64,000 nt of DNA from Kovacikia minuta CCNUW1 (GCF_020091585.1 NZ_CP083583.1:186001-250000); one strand, 5' to 3'. Numbered from the stretch's first letter, positions 27,681 through 36,622 are shown. A program made the numbers and translations. Notes: generated by a model not told the origin, from the sequence alone.

Positions 27681-29252
27681 TTAATGAGTTGTTTGGGCTG
27701 AAGCGGACTGCGCCCCTGTTGTTGTATCGACTGTGACCTTCACGCTAAGTCCAGGTCTTAGCTTGTGTTGTGGATCTGTGTTGGGATCAAAAGCCAGGCG
27801 AATCGGAACCCACTGCACGACCTTGTTAAAGTTGCCGGTAGCATTGTCAGGGGGAATTAGGGCAAAGCTCGCTCCGGTCGCTGGGCTCATCCCTGCGATC
27901 GTGGCTTGAAATGTTTCACCTGGATAAGCATCAACCTCAACCTCAGCTTTCTCACCAATTTGCAGCTTACCTAGAGTGGTTTCCTTAAAGTTGGCATCCA
28001 CATAAACCTCATCGGTTTGTAGGGGCACGATCGATAGGAAGGGTTGCTCAGCCGCCACTTTTTGACCTACCTGTGCGGTAATTTGCCCCACATAACCACT
28101 AATAGGCGCTTTAACTACGGTATAGGCAATTTGTTGATGGGCAAGTTGCAGTTCTACTTGTGCCTGCTTGACCTGCGCCTGTGCCTGTTGCTGCTGGTCT
28201 TTTTGAACCGTTACCGTCTGCCCGGATACCTGCTTTTCAGCAACCTGCCCTTGAGCCGCCGCAACCTCCGCCTGAGCGCTTTGCAGTTGTGCCTGGGCAT
28301 TTTTTACGTCTGCCTCAGCCTGGGCGACGGTCTTGTTTGCTGCAACTAACCCGGCTTGTGCGTCCTTATAGGCTGCTTGTGCCGTATCCAATTGTTGGGC
28401 TGGAATTGCGCCTTCCTTGTAAAGCAACTGATAGCGACGAAGATCGGCTTGGGTTTTATCAACCGCTGTTTGGGCCTGCTCTGCGTTCGCCTGGTTGGTT
28501 TCCACCTTTGCCTGTGCTTGATTCACACTCGCCTGGGCTGCCCTCACTGCTGATGCCCTTGCTGCCAGACTGGACTGAGCTTGTTGTACCTGGGTGGGAT
28601 TGGTTTGGCTGGTGACACTCACCGTATCTCTTGCCGATCTCAGAGCTGCTTGGGCAGCTGCCAAATTTGCTTCCGCCTGTTGCACTTTCAAGTTTAAATC
28701 CTGGTCTTCTAAAACAACTAAGGTCTGTCCTGCTTTCACATAATCACCATCATTGACCAGCACTTGCTTGATCGTTGCCGGAACTTTAGCTGAGATCGGA
28801 GAGAGATGTCCCTTAATCTGGGCATTGTCTGTGGAAACATGGGTACTTTGAAATTGCCACCACCGCAATCCAAAAATAGAGCCAATTGCCAGGACGATCG
28901 CACCAATGATCAGCAAAGCCCCCCGACGTTTCTTGTTACCTGCCTTCGACTGTTCACCAATTTCTTCCCCATTCTCCATATCACTTTCTACTGCCTCATC
29001 GTCTGTTGCAGTAGAACCATTAGATGCATGCCTATGGGGATGGCTATCTTGTTCTAATTCTTCTAGCTCAACGGATTGTTTTGTTTCCTCCGAATCCTGA
29101 TTAGAGAACGATTGGTTCTGATGTTGATTTAAACGATCATTTGGTTGATTGTTCTGATATTTTTGATGCTCAGATTTTTCCAGACTCGTTAAAGTTTGGA
29201 TATCGATCGAGTCTGGTTCAGTGGGATGACTTTGTATTTGAGGTGGTTTCAT
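27681..29252 (-). CDS. HlyD/EmrA family membrane fusion protein
   Basis: 523 residues; AAAGG precedes ATG 29252. A long acidic, Gln/Asn-rich cytoplasmic tail (~1-105) leads to one membrane helix (GALLIIGAIVLAIGSIFGL), then the lipoyl halves (VNDGDYVKAGQTLVVLED and ISGYVGQITAQVGQ) around an Ala/Gln-rich coiled-coil hairpin (~200-370), and a beta-barrel (EVDAYPGETFQATIAGM). It is the periplasmic adaptor for the EmrB-type pump encoded just downstream. The N-terminal tail is longer than usual for EmrA. Confidence 0.93.
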   Translation of the reverse strand: MKPPQIQSHPTEPDSIDIQTLTSLEKSEHQKYQNNQPNDRLNQHQNQSFSNQDSEETKQSVELEELEQDSHPHRHASNGSTATDDEAVESDMENGEEIGEQSKAGNKKRRGALLIIGAIVLAIGSIFGLRWWQFQSTHVSTDNAQIKGHLSPISAKVPATIKQVLVNDGDYVKAGQTLVVLEDQDLNLKVQQAEANLAAAQAALRSARDTVSVTSQTNPTQVQQAQSSLAARASAVRAAQASVNQAQAKVETNQANAEQAQTAVDKTQADLRRYQLLYKEGAIPAQQLDTAQAAYKDAQAGLVAANKTVAQAEADVKNAQAQLQSAQAEVAAAQGQVAEKQVSGQTVTVQKDQQQQAQAQVKQAQVELQLAHQQIAYTVVKAPISGYVGQITAQVGQKVAAEQPFLSIVPLQTDEVYVDANFKETTLGKLQIGEKAEVEVDAYPGETFQATIAGMSPATGASFALIPPDNATGNFNKVVQWVPIRLAFDPNTDPQHKLRPGLSVKVTVDTTTGAQSASAQTTH

Positions 29253-29450
29253 CTTTACCTTTATTCCAGGGCGATTCTAGTGGGAAATATCAAATGGCAG
29301 AATTGGATGTAAAGCGGGTAGTGGCGTGCAAAAAACCGCCCGCTATTCTCCGTGCAACCCGCGCCAACGCCTGCTAATGGTCTGGCAAGAATTTTTTGAA
29401 AGGCTGAAAATCCTCAAAAAAATAGCCCCAAACCTCCCTATTCCTCAACT

Positions 29451-30101
29451 CTAAGTTGACAGACTGCTGCTAGAGGGTGGGGCATGGCTGGCAGAAGACG
29501 GAGTTGTGCTCAGTCCCCGCACAAATAAATCTACGCACCCCTCGATGTACTGCTTGCGGGTGTACCCGCGCTTAACCGGAGAAACATGACGACGAATCAT
29601 CCCGGACAGCAGCATTCCCGTGAGTTGATCGACGGCTAGCAATAGATCAACATCGGGGTGAACACGACCTCGCTTAATACAATTTTTTAAGTAGGAAATG
29701 AGATTTTCGCGAAGTGGTAAAAATGATTGTTGAAGGACTTCTACGGCTTCTGTGGGATGCCGATGCGCTTCACCAATAAACATCCGAAATAGAGCTTCAT
29801 ACTCTTCTAGCATGTCGTCATGGAGCTTCGCATAATGTAAAAGATCGCGCCGCAGGTCATAGGTCCACTCGTCCTGGTGAGTGAATGCCTCCGTTCGTAA
29901 TGCGGTTATATGCTGGGCAACCGCACTGAGTAGTTGTTCTTTGCTTTGAAAGTGGCGAAATAAAGTGACTTCACTCACCTCTGCAACACGCGCAATTTCA
30001 CGCGTTGTTGCACCCACATAGCCTTCTGTAGAGAAAACTTCGATCGCGGCTTTTAGGAGACGATCGCGGGTTTCGGCAGCGGCTCGGCTTGTTCGACTCA
30101 T
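29451..30101 (-). CDS. TetR/AcrR family transcriptional regulator
   Basis: 216 residues from ATG 30101; an in-frame ATG at 30116 would add MILAK. The N-terminal helix-turn-helix reads ETRDRLLKAAIEVFSTEGYVGATTREIARVAEVSEVTLFRHFQSKEQLL. The C-terminal domain (~60-200) is the ligand-binding part. It probably represses the efflux pair downstream and itself. A palindrome ATGTAAG-6-CTTACAT lies directly in front of the gene (30118-30137), in the right place for an autoregulatory operator. Confidence 0.92.
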   Translation of the reverse strand: MSRTSRAAAETRDRLLKAAIEVFSTEGYVGATTREIARVAEVSEVTLFRHFQSKEQLLSAVAQHITALRTEAFTHQDEWTYDLRRDLLHYAKLHDDMLEEYEALFRMFIGEAHRHPTEAVEVLQQSFLPLRENLISYLKNCIKRGRVHPDVDLLLAVDQLTGMLLSGMIRRHVSPVKRGYTRKQYIEGCVDLFVRGLSTTPSSASHAPPSSSSLST

Positions 30102-30117
30102 CTTTGCAAGGATCATT

Positions 30118-30137
30118 ATGTAAGCACTAACTTACAT
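30118..30137. promoter_or_regulatory. Candidate TetR operator, efflux operon
   Basis: Perfect 7-bp arms ATGTAAG and CTTACAT with a CACTAA spacer, immediately upstream of the TetR start. Size and symmetry suit a TetR dimer; function is inferred from position. Confidence 0.55.
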
Positions 30138-30192
30138 ATTATAGATTCTTTGCAGGGAGAGCTTCAGTACAAAGACTGATTTGGCAAATTGA

Positions 30193-30742
30193 CTACAATC
30201 CCCGACATAATTCCTGTGGCAGTTGATAAATAACTCGTTGAAATGGAGCCGTATCCCCTAACCCCTGGGACACCATTAGAGCACCCTGAATGGCAATCAC
30301 ACCGTTCTCTCCCCGTTGTCGAGCCAGGGTCTCATCCATCCCTGCTGCAATCAGGACACGGGCAATTGCATTGATCCAGGTTTGCAGCATACCGTACAAC
30401 TGCGGCTGAAACACCTCTTTGGCAGAACCCAGCAGGAGGGCAGCCAGTAAACACGGTTTTTCCCCACCCTCATAAACCTGGCTGATGCGATCGCACATCT
30501 GTTGCAAGCGAGTTAGGGCATCGCCTTCACCCTCAAGCGTTTCCAAAACAATTTGCTCCACATCCCTGCCTCAGTGCAATCAACACTGTTTCCACCATCT
30601 CATCCTTCCCCCCCGGAAAGTGGTGATACAGGCTTGCCTTACCCAGACCTGTTGCCTGAGAAATTTTTGAGAGGGTCACTCCGTCATAACCAAATTGCCG
30701 AAATAAGTTGAGCAACGAGGACACATGCGCCTGTTTAGACAT
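30193..30742 (-). pseudogene. TetR family transcriptional regulator, frameshifted
   Basis: The N-terminal half carries the helix-turn-helix (LFRQFGYDGVTLSKISQATGLGKASLYHHFPGGKDEM) and the C-terminal half, in another frame, starts EQIVLETLEGEGDAL. Dropping one base from CCC at 30564-30566 joins them as LRQDVEQIVL and gives 182 residues, usual for this family (YcdC-like C-terminal domain). It is divergent from the GST gene and two perfect palindromes lie between them, so it would regulate both. As written only the DNA-binding domain would be produced. Confidence 0.85.
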
Positions 30743-30782
30743 CGGTTGTTACCACCCCAAAATCTTTCATCTGTTGACATCA

Positions 30783-30798
30783 TACCGAACGTTCGGTA
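30783..30798. promoter_or_regulatory. Palindromic operator 1 in tetR-GST divergent region
   Basis: TACCGAACGTTCGGTA, a perfect palindrome. Its 14-bp core repeats 28 bp away. Probable binding site of the adjacent TetR protein. Confidence 0.75.
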
Positions 30799-30811
30799 TA
30801 GTCAGGCTTAC

Positions 30812-30825
30812 ACCGAACGTTCGGT
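30812..30825. promoter_or_regulatory. Palindromic operator 2 in tetR-GST divergent region
   Basis: ACCGAACGTTCGGT, the exact core of operator 1, centred 28 bp away. Two identical sites suggest binding of two dimers. Confidence 0.75.
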
Positions 30826-30953
30826 ACAGGTTTAAGGGTGGCTGGGATATCACTCCACGCGCAGTTGCGATTTCTATCGTTCACTGAATGTCGGTATAAA
30901 ACAGCCATCGGCTTTTTGCAGAGTAATCACTTACCTTTCAACGGAGAACAAGC

Positions 30954-31553
30954 ATGATCAAACTCTATGGTCACGAAATGTCTGGGAACAGCTACAAAGC
31001 CAGACTGTTTCTAGAACTACTCAAGATCGAATATGAATGGATCAAAGTGGACCTGATGAAAGGTGAACACAAATCGCCAGAATATTTAGCATTGAACCCG
31101 TTTGGGCAGGTTCCCTTACTGGTGGATGGGGATACGAAATTAGCTGATGCTCAAGCCATTTTGGTTTACCTGGCGCGGCAGTATGGTGGCGAACGATGGC
31201 TACCTACTGATGCGCTCTCTCTAGCTCAGGTCGTGCGCTGGCTCTCAACAACTGCGGGAGAAATTCGCCAGGGGCCTGAAAACGCACGGCTCTATTACTT
31301 ATTCGGTGCAACCAATATCAATATCGATCGTGCCCACCAAAAAGCCGAACATATTCTGTCTCAATTAAACCAACATTTAAGCGATCGCCAATGGCTAGAA
31401 TTTAACCGCCCCACCATTGCGGATATTGCAATCTTTCCTTATGTTGCCCTGGCACGGGATGGGAAAATTGATCTTGATGCCTATCCTAATGTGCTGACCT
31501 GGATCGATCGGGTCAAGCAATTATCTGGATATATTCCAATGACAGGATTGTAG
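30954..31553 (+). CDS. Glutathione S-transferase family protein
   Basis: 199 residues; GGAGA lies before the ATG. The thioredoxin-like N-terminal domain has MSGNSYKARLFLELL, NPFGQVPLLVDGD (cis-Pro) and LADAQAILVYLA (glutathione-binding Gln/Ala in the usual ESxAI position). The C-terminal helical domain contains RPTIADIAIFPYVAL, the N-capping motif. It conjugates glutathione with electrophiles or reduces them. It is divergent from the TetR gene across two operators, so it is probably the gene controlled by that regulator. Confidence 0.93.
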   Translation: MIKLYGHEMSGNSYKARLFLELLKIEYEWIKVDLMKGEHKSPEYLALNPFGQVPLLVDGDTKLADAQAILVYLARQYGGERWLPTDALSLAQVVRWLSTTAGEIRQGPENARLYYLFGATNINIDRAHQKAEHILSQLNQHLSDRQWLEFNRPTIADIAIFPYVALARDGKIDLDAYPNVLTWIDRVKQLSGYIPMTGL

Positions 31554-31834
31554 TAGAGCGATCTAAAAGTTCTGCGACGTAGGTTGGTAGAGCGTCAGCG
31601 AAACCCAACAGCGATAGAGTTGTGATGTTGCAAAATTAAATGCTCATTACAGTAGAGGGTTTAGAGTGCATGAGCCATTAGCTATTAATGATGGGTCACT
31701 GGGTGTTGGTCATTCGTGATTAGTTGAGTGATGGATTATTGGCATTGGATACTGGTTACGAATTGTTAATGGACGAGGAGACGATCAATCCCCCATCACA
31801 AATGACAAGCGGCAAATAATGGAGCAAAAGTACA
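31554..31834. other. Intergenic region with degenerate short repeats
   Basis: 281 bp. It includes a degenerate GTAGGTTGG/GAAACCCAAC motif (~31580-31612), related to the 37524-37593 palindrome, and stretches of TGATGGGTCA/TTGGTCATTCG-like degenerate heptamers. No gene is seen. Confidence 0.4.
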
Positions 31835-32800
31835 ATGACAATTTTAGGTTGGACTCAATTTGAGTCTCCTTTCCATGAAGGTGAACGGGCAATTCAAACT
31901 CGGTTGGGTGTTCAGGACCGGATAGATAAGCAAGGGCGACGGGTGATTCGATCGCGCCTTCCAGAACAGCATCGTCAGTTTTTTGCCCAATCACCCTATG
32001 TCATGGTGGGAACGGTTGATGCCACAGGTAATCCCTGGGCGTCAATTCTAGTGGGTGAACCTGGCTTTATTTCTTCGCCCGACGATCGTACCCTGCACGT
32101 AGCCGCTCAGCCGCTGTTTGGTGATCCATTAGCAGCCAATCTTGCAGATGGGGTCGATATTGGTTTCCTCGGTATTGAATTGCATACCCGTCGCCGCAAT
32201 CGAATCAATGGAGTGGTGACGACAACCAATGTTGATGGATTTGAAGTACGGGTGGGGCAAAGCTTTGGTAATTGCCCCCAATACATTCAGGCACGGATGT
32301 ATAAACTGGAGGAGTTCGATCCAACCACTCCCAAGCCAATCCGCGAAATAACCGCTTTGTCAGAACCGGAACGAGCGGCGATCGCTGCTGCTGACACTTT
32401 CTTTATTGCCACTGCCTACCAGGCAGCCTCAGCGGGCAGTGCAAGTGGGGTCGATGTCTCTCACCGAGGGGGTATCCCTGGTTTTGTCCGCATTGATGAT
32501 GACCAAACCCTGACCATCCCCGATTTTTCAGGTAATTACCACTTCAATACCTTTGGTAATCTCGAACTGAATCCACGCGCTGGGCTGTTATTTGTAGATT
32601 TTGCACAGGGCAGCCTGTTGTACCTGACAGGCACTGCCAGAGTGGTTTGGGAGGGAGCAGAAATTAGCACCTATCCCGGAGCAGAACGATTACTGCGGTT
32701 TCACCTAGAGCACGGCTATCACGTGGAAGATAGCCTACCGCTGCGCTGGTCAACTCCCCAATTCTCTCCCTATCTAGAGGGTCTCGGACCCTGGCCCTGA
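31835..32800 (+). CDS. Pyridoxamine 5'-phosphate oxidase-fold flavin-binding protein
   Basis: 321 residues. The sequence has a split-barrel PNPOx core: SPYVMVGTVDATGNPWASILVGEPGFI and, in a second segment, GFVRIDDDQTLTIPDFSGNYHFNTFGNLELNPRAGLLFVDF with LLYLTGTARVVWEG. This type is often the N-terminal half of larger fusions with a ferredoxin reductase; here no reductase domain follows, so it is a stand-alone version. It probably binds FMN and reduces or protects against an electrophile. It lies between two GST genes and a pirin gene. Confidence 0.85.
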   Translation: MTILGWTQFESPFHEGERAIQTRLGVQDRIDKQGRRVIRSRLPEQHRQFFAQSPYVMVGTVDATGNPWASILVGEPGFISSPDDRTLHVAAQPLFGDPLAANLADGVDIGFLGIELHTRRRNRINGVVTTTNVDGFEVRVGQSFGNCPQYIQARMYKLEEFDPTTPKPIREITALSEPERAAIAAADTFFIATAYQAASAGSASGVDVSHRGGIPGFVRIDDDQTLTIPDFSGNYHFNTFGNLELNPRAGLLFVDFAQGSLLYLTGTARVVWEGAEISTYPGAERLLRFHLEHGYHVEDSLPLRWSTPQFSPYLEGLGPWP

Positions 32801-33054
32801 ACTGGCAGGATCAGGAGTTTTGTGCAACTCCAATTCATTCGCAGAAATTGCAGCGTTTGGCTTCTGTCTCCTTCAACACTTCCCCACTAAATTGTATATA
32901 TTTTGGCGACAGTGAGTTTAATAAATAGGGTATTGTATTTTTTATAGATTCATTCCATAATCGTAAATATCCCAGGAAAGGGAACCAGCAATAAATTAGA
33001 GAAAAGAATTGAACCTTTCCCTTTCCGTTCTTCCCTTGTTTGGAGGTTTCTTCG

Positions 33055-33759
33055 ATGATTACCCTTCGACCCGCCCAAGAACGCGGTTCTGCTTACTTTG
33101 GCTGGCTTGATAGTCGTCACACATTTTCATTTGGTGAGTACTACGACCCGAATCACATGGGCTTTGCTGATCTCCGAGTTATCAATGAAGATAAGGTTTC
33201 CCCCGGTCAAGGTTTTAGTACCCACGGGCATCGAGATATGGAAATCATTTCCTATGTCCTGGAAGGTGCACTGGAGCATAAAGATAGCATCGGGACTGGC
33301 TCAGTAATTCGTCCTGGAGATGTGCAACGGATGTCGGCTGGAACGGGCATCATGCACAGCGAATACAATGCCTCAAAAACTGAACCGGTTCACTTCTTGC
33401 AAATCTGGATTCTGCCAGAAAAGAAAGGAATTCAACCAGGCTATGAACAAAAAACATTTGCCGATGCTGAAAAGCGGGGTAAGTTGCGCCTCGTTGGTTC
33501 CCGCGATGGTCGAGACGGTTCAATTACCATTCATCAAAACATCGATCTTTATGCTACGACTCTGCATGCAGAGGATAAAGTCAGTCATACTTTTGGCGAC
33601 GGACGAGTGGGCTGGTTACAAGTGGCGAGAGGTGCTGTGCAATTGAATGGTCAACCTCTGACCGCTGGTGATGGAGCCGCAATTTCCGATGAGCCTGTGA
33701 TTACGCTGCAAGGCGCAGCCAGCGATGCTGAAGTATTACTCTTTGATATGGCAGCATAG
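33055..33759 (+). CDS. Pirin family protein
   Basis: 234 residues from ATG 33055 with GGAGG nine bases upstream. The pirin signature includes FGWLDSRHTFSFGEYYDPNHMGFADLRVINED, metal ligands HGHRDMEIISYVLEG and PGDVQRMSAGTGIMHSEYN. Two cupin barrels are expected, the N-terminal one binding iron. Bacterial pirins act as quercetin dioxygenases or redox sensors (family knowledge). It is followed at 42 bp by a GST gene, a common pair in stress clusters. Confidence 0.93.
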   Translation: MITLRPAQERGSAYFGWLDSRHTFSFGEYYDPNHMGFADLRVINEDKVSPGQGFSTHGHRDMEIISYVLEGALEHKDSIGTGSVIRPGDVQRMSAGTGIMHSEYNASKTEPVHFLQIWILPEKKGIQPGYEQKTFADAEKRGKLRLVGSRDGRDGSITIHQNIDLYATTLHAEDKVSHTFGDGRVGWLQVARGAVQLNGQPLTAGDGAAISDEPVITLQGAASDAEVLLFDMAA

Positions 33760-33801
33760 GTCAGTTGTGTGGTTACGTGATTGCTTTCAAGGAGGTTTGC
33801 T

Positions 33802-34422
33802 ATGAAGCTGTTTTATATGCCTGGAGCCTGTTCGCTTGCGCCTCACATTGTATTGGAGTGGATTGGCAAACCCTTTGAACTAGGGCGAGTTGAGCGGGGC
33901 AAAACCCGCGAACCCGAGTTTATTGCGGTTAATCCAGTGGGTAAGGTGCCTGCCCTGGTTGAGGAGGATGGTCGAGTCTTAACCGAGGCTGAAGCGATTT
34001 TACTTTACCTGGCGGAGAAGTTTCCCGATCGACAACTGGGTGCCAGCCCAACGGCAGAAGCCCGGTATGAAATGCATAAGTGGATGTCTTACTTGACGGG
34101 AGATGTCCACCCTGCCTTCTATCCCTACTTTCTGCCTCATCGGTACATTGAGGATCAGCAACAGCATCCTGCGATTCAGGAAGCGGCTTACAAACAAATT
34201 GATGCCTGTTTTCAATTACTCGATCGCCACATGGAGAATCGAACCTATATGGTAGAAGATCGCCGCACGATTCTTGATCCCTACCTGTTTGTCTTTTGCC
34301 GATGGGGGAATATCCTGCCCAAGCCGTTTACCGACTATCCCAATTTGCACCGTTTTCTGACACATTTTGCAGAAGATGAGGGTGTGAAGCAAGCCATGCG
34401 CGCACAGGGTATCAACCGTTGA
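33802..34422 (+). CDS. Glutathione S-transferase, bacterial beta-type
   Basis: 206 residues from ATG 33802, with AAGGAGG seven bases upstream. The N terminus MKLFYMPGACSLAPHIVLEW carries the beta-class Cys (C10), NPVGKVPALVEEDG the cis-Pro loop and LTEAEAILLYLAEK the glutathione-binding motif. The C-terminal half is all-alpha (YMVEDRRTILDPYLFVFCRW). It conjugates or reduces electrophiles. Its last 88 bp overlap, on the opposite strand, the fatty-acid-hydroxylase-like gene. Confidence 0.94.
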   Translation: MKLFYMPGACSLAPHIVLEWIGKPFELGRVERGKTREPEFIAVNPVGKVPALVEEDGRVLTEAEAILLYLAEKFPDRQLGASPTAEARYEMHKWMSYLTGDVHPAFYPYFLPHRYIEDQQQHPAIQEAAYKQIDACFQLLDRHMENRTYMVEDRRTILDPYLFVFCRWGNILPKPFTDYPNLHRFLTHFAEDEGVKQAMRAQGINR

Positions 34423-34898
34423 AATCTCGCCAGGCGCAACCAGCGGAGCCACCCCTTTGCAGGTTGCTCAAAGAACGTGAAGATGTCCCCATATCCCAGG
34501 CTTGTCTTTTGGTGATGCAACCAATGCCGCTCCGGAGTTGTAATGTACAGAATCCGGCAAAGGGAGGTGATGAACTGCGGTGTTTGCCACCCCAGCACAC
34601 TGGTGTGTCTCCACCACACATGGAATTGCCCAAAGGCTAATCCGCCAATGACACCAGCAGGAGAAACAGACCACAGTGGGATAGCTACCAGAAGATAGGG
34701 CAATGCTCCTAAAATGCCATCCAGTAGCACCTGAAAATTGGGAATGAGAATGGCATAATGGCGAAAATTCTTCTTAGAAGAATGGTGCGTTTTAAGATGA
34801 AGGTTCCCAAATACATGTTCAGGAATGTGATAACAGAAAGTAGAAAAAAAGTCGCCAATCACTAATAGGAACCAGGCAACAGCGATCGCTTCAAGCAT
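34335..34898 (-). CDS. Fatty acid hydroxylase/sterol desaturase-like membrane protein
   Basis: 187 residues; GAGG precedes ATG 34898. Hydrophobic segments (AVAWFLLVIGDFFSTF, LGALPYLLVAIPLW) alternate with di-iron His motifs: HLKTHH, QFHVWWRHTS and ERHWLHHQKTSLGYGDIF. These match the superfamily that hydroxylates or desaturates lipids with O2. After GDIFTFFEQPAKGWLRWLRLARF the last ~30 residues (basic, Cys-rich) are read through the antisense of the GST gene, so the true end may be earlier or a frameshift may exist. The convergent overlap is 88 bp. Confidence 0.8.
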   Translation of the reverse strand: MLEAIAVAWFLLVIGDFFSTFCYHIPEHVFGNLHLKTHHSSKKNFRHYAILIPNFQVLLDGILGALPYLLVAIPLWSVSPAGVIGGLAFGQFHVWWRHTSVLGWQTPQFITSLCRILYITTPERHWLHHQKTSLGYGDIFTFFEQPAKGWLRWLRLARFQRLIPCARMACFTPSSSAKCVRKRCKLG

Positions 34899-35397
34899 TG
34901 ACTATCCTCAAGCGAAATAAAGGACGTACAAACTTTCTACAACTCTCAACAGATTGCACAGTGTAACCTTTTTCGAGAATTACTTAAGGGGAAGTCTAGC
35001 CGTTTATGCATCAAAATACAACACTTTTCCTACGCATAAACCGTAGATTACCTGGCGTTAACCTGCTCTTAGATAAGGTGCCGAAGAAAGCTTTTTACAA
35101 CGGTTTTTAAATCAGTAAGCTATGGTCTTGGGGTGTGGGGTGTGGGGTGTGGGGTGTGGTTAATCCAAATGAAATCGGCTGTAAACTACATCTCGACTCA
35201 GGACATGGATTAAAAGTGCAAAGAACTGAGGGATGAGGGCTGAGAAAAGGTAAATACTTAGTCCTCAGCGCGAGCGCGCCTAACCTGAATCTGACCGTCT
35301 TAAAGCAGCACCAAGTTAGTAGGGTTGATACGCATCAAAGGCAGTATTAGCCCGTTTGAACTGCTTAACGCGTTCTCGACAAAAAAGCTTCCCTTAC
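34899..35397. repeat. Long intergenic region with GTGTGGG tandem repeats
   Basis: The first half of a 910-bp gene-free region contains at ~35133-35158 about four copies of the heptamer TGTGGGG. No gene or RNA was recognised. The rest continues with G-rich repeats at 35470-35575 (GATGGG/GATAGGGGG variants). Confidence 0.55.
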
Positions 35398-35681
35398 TTA
35401 CACTAAACTTACACTAAATACAGTCTATTTTTATTCCAAAAAACGTAAAGGGTAGAGTGTTCATAAAGTCTCAGGTTAAAGGGGGAATAGGGGTAGATGG
35501 GTGAATGGGTTAGATGGGGGATGAGTAGATGGATGGAATGGGGGATAGGGGGATAGGGGGAAGAAAGTGGAATATATTTTTTGGCGAGGTGATAAATGGG
35601 TGGTAATTCTTGGGACTTATTCTTCTGCAAGAGATACTGGGCGGTGAGTTAATCCTGCAACTTACACTAAAATTACACTAA
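35398..35681. repeat. Two pairs of 11-bp-phased TTACACTAAA repeats
   Basis: TTACACTAAA at 35398-35407 and 35409-35418, and TTACACTAAA/TTACACTAA at 35662-35671 and 35673-35681. Each pair is spaced by 11 bp, about one helical turn, and the pairs are 264 bp apart. A purine-rich low-complexity tract lies between. They may bind a regulator or replication protein; only the repeats themselves are certain. Confidence 0.7.
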
Positions 35682-35808
35682 TTTAGATGTTCAAAGGGTT
35701 ACGTGCTCAAAACCATTGATATACTATGTGCTACAAGGCTTATTTCATCGACTTTTAGCGTTACTTCCAGTTGAGTGACTGAAGCAGTGCGGTCTAAAAG
35801 GGGGATCA

Positions 35809-36336
35809 ATGGCGCGTGCGGTAAACCGAAAATGTTTGCATTGTGCCCTCCAGCTCGTTGCTGATGAGGCTCGTCGAGTACATGGGTCAGAGGGAGATGG
35901 ATGCTGGCAAGAATCGGTCTGCCATCGTCGCCGATCGCACTATCGCAATCGCCATCGGAACAATGAAAAACGGCGACAGGAGCGCAGACTCAACAGCAAA
36001 ACTGCGCGATCATCAAACTCTGGACAATTAATCGAGATTACGTTGCCTGAGCCAGAATCCCTCGCTGCGTTCCTGATTTTTGTCCGACGCAATTTGCGCT
36101 CTCCTGTCCATGCGATCGGTGCGGAAGTTTGGCAGCAAGGTCAGATGGTTGGCAAAATTCAACTTCGGCACACGGCAGGTATGCGCTCAACCGATCTCAC
36201 AGCTTACCTTCAGCAGATGCAGCAACAATTGCACGAATCCTTTGGAATTGAACGATTTGAAGATACCTTCGTCGAAATTCAACCTGAAGATTGTCCCCTT
36301 GACCCCTGCCCACTACGCCCAACCAGGGCTGGTTAG
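35809..36336 (+). CDS. Conserved cyanobacterial-type hypothetical protein, CxxC and basic N terminus
   Basis: 175 residues. The N terminus has RKCLHCALQLVADEARRVHG and CWQESVCHRRRSHYRNRHRNNEKRR, with Cys pairs and His that could hold a metal and an Arg-rich stretch that could bind nucleic acid. The C-terminal half (~70-160) is an alpha/beta region ending with EIQPEDCPLDPCPLRP. I recognise no named family, but the tone and position before parAB suggest a conserved cyanobacterial partition-region protein. The function is unknown. Confidence 0.65.
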   Translation: MARAVNRKCLHCALQLVADEARRVHGSEGDGCWQESVCHRRRSHYRNRHRNNEKRRQERRLNSKTARSSNSGQLIEITLPEPESLAAFLIFVRRNLRSPVHAIGAEVWQQGQMVGKIQLRHTAGMRSTDLTAYLQQMQQQLHESFGIERFEDTFVEIQPEDCPLDPCPLRPTRAG

Positions 36337-36622
36337 AAATGAATGTTCCAGTAGTCGATAGGGTTTGGTTCACCTGGCTTCAACGGAGTTTGAAAATACA
36401 AAATATTCCTTGCCCCTCCCCTCCCCCTCTCTCCCCCTCTCCCACCCTCCTCCTCTCCCACCCTCCCTGATTTTTATATCTACACCCATTCCTTAGCTGC
36501 CTGAAGGGCTTGTATCTAAAGGCTGTTACCATCTCCAATCTCCAATTTGCAATCTAAAATGGTATAAAAAGAGAGCCATCATAGGATAGGCAGCGTACCC
36601 GTGGGGGCAATGGGCAAGAGCA

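Noticed and set aside
35130-35575. Possible CRISPR-like array in the G-rich repeats
   Set aside because: Units are only 7-14 bp, without unique spacers of constant length, and no cas genes occur.
35409-35630. 73-residue frame on the minus strand
   Set aside because: It translates only the G-rich low-complexity tract (Pro/Ile/His repeats).
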